Shown in pieces: positions 5,696 to 5,728 of a stretch of DNA of 5,728 nucleotides. The position numbers and the translations under genes were made by a program. Numbering within the stretch: the first letter of the stretch is position 1; each line of letters starts with the position of its first letter. The notes under the pieces are model-generated. The model did not search any database and was not told where the DNA came from. It saw nothing but the letters and a program-made list of their open reading frames with translations. The stretch lies in contig JBEVLT010000302.1 of the NCBI GenBank assembly GCA_040509055.1, positions 1 through 5,728 of the forward strand. Reading direction: 5' to 3'. The stretch comes from JAJKIP01 sp040509055 (GTDB taxonomy: Bacteria > Bacteroidota > Bacteroidia > Chitinophagales > Chitinophagaceae).

Positions 5696-5728
5696 TTATT
5701 CTGCCGCCTTATGATCGTAGCTCAGTAC
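5696..5728 (-). CDS. Possible 3' end of a minus-strand gene entering from the right
   Basis: One minus-strand frame is open from the window edge to TAA at 5698-5696, giving the C-terminal peptide VLSYDHKAAE. Ten codons prove nothing alone. The support is positional: a 14-pair hairpin starts 26 bases after this stop and a T-tailed terminator in the same orientation lies further on. The other two minus frames stop after one and five codons, so a gene ending within the sequence beyond the edge is equally possible. Confidence 0.2.
   Translation of the reverse strand, partial: VLSYDHKAAE

Larger units (their letters stand above)
5246..5728. other. Right-hand region without a convincing complete gene
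   Basis: A 483-base stretch upstream of the 127-residue gene. The plus-strand frame at 5395-5604 (69 codons) has a low-plausibility translation and crosses a terminator-like hairpin, so I do not call it. Small inverted repeats are present at 5300-5313 (GGCAT/ATGCC around AGTC) and 5326-5345 (TTGCA/TGCAA around 10 bases). GGTTATCAAT (5260-5269) recurs inverted as ATTGATAACC (5600-5609). Firmer features are the terminator at 5524-5548 and the interrupted inverted repeat at 5631-5669. Confidence 0.6.

Overview
The window looks like chromosomal DNA from a member of the Bacteroidota, most likely a Chitinophagaceae-type bacterium. The reasons are a periplasmic two-component-propeller sensor kinase paired with a LytTR response regulator, a moderately GC-rich composition, start codons almost without Shine-Dalgarno sequences, and an upstream element matching the Bacteroidota -7 box (TAnnTTTG). 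This placement rests on gene architecture and motif style, not on a database match.

Layout. Positions 74-565 (minus) encode a YajQ-family nucleotide/cyclic-di-GMP-binding protein, with a good -7 box at 602-609. A 526-base intergenic region (566-1091) follows. It holds no convincing gene but is rich in GC-rich palindromes, including two related copies of a CCCGGG-cored hairpin. Close to the next gene it has a possible LytTR-type direct repeat and a weak promoter. Positions 1092-4145 (plus) encode a 1017-residue sensor kinase: signal peptide, Reg_prop beta-propeller region, Y_Y_Y domain, one membrane helix and a LytS/YehU-type kinase. Positions 4138-4869 (plus) encode its LytTR response regulator, overlapping the kinase by 8 bases. 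A convergent 127-residue protein of unknown function (4862-5245, minus) overlaps the regulator's 3' end by 8 bases. The last 483 bases (5246-5728) hold no convincing complete gene. They carry a 39-base interrupted inverted repeat and a terminator oriented for minus-strand transcription, which suggests that a minus-strand gene ends at or just beyond the right edge.

How the genes work together. The kinase and regulator form one translationally coupled operon. The propeller and Y_Y_Y regions should sense something in the periplasm, the kinase should autophosphorylate at His821, and the phosphoryl group should pass to Asp55 of the regulator, whose LytTR domain then binds DNA. No SusC/SusD, polysaccharide-degradation or transporter gene is in the window, so ligand and regulon cannot be inferred. 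YajQ and the 127-residue protein face the other way and need not be functionally linked. No CRISPR array, complete insertion sequence, tRNA, rRNA or defence system was seen; the coding content is ordinary, and most of the unexplained structure is in the two intergenic regions.
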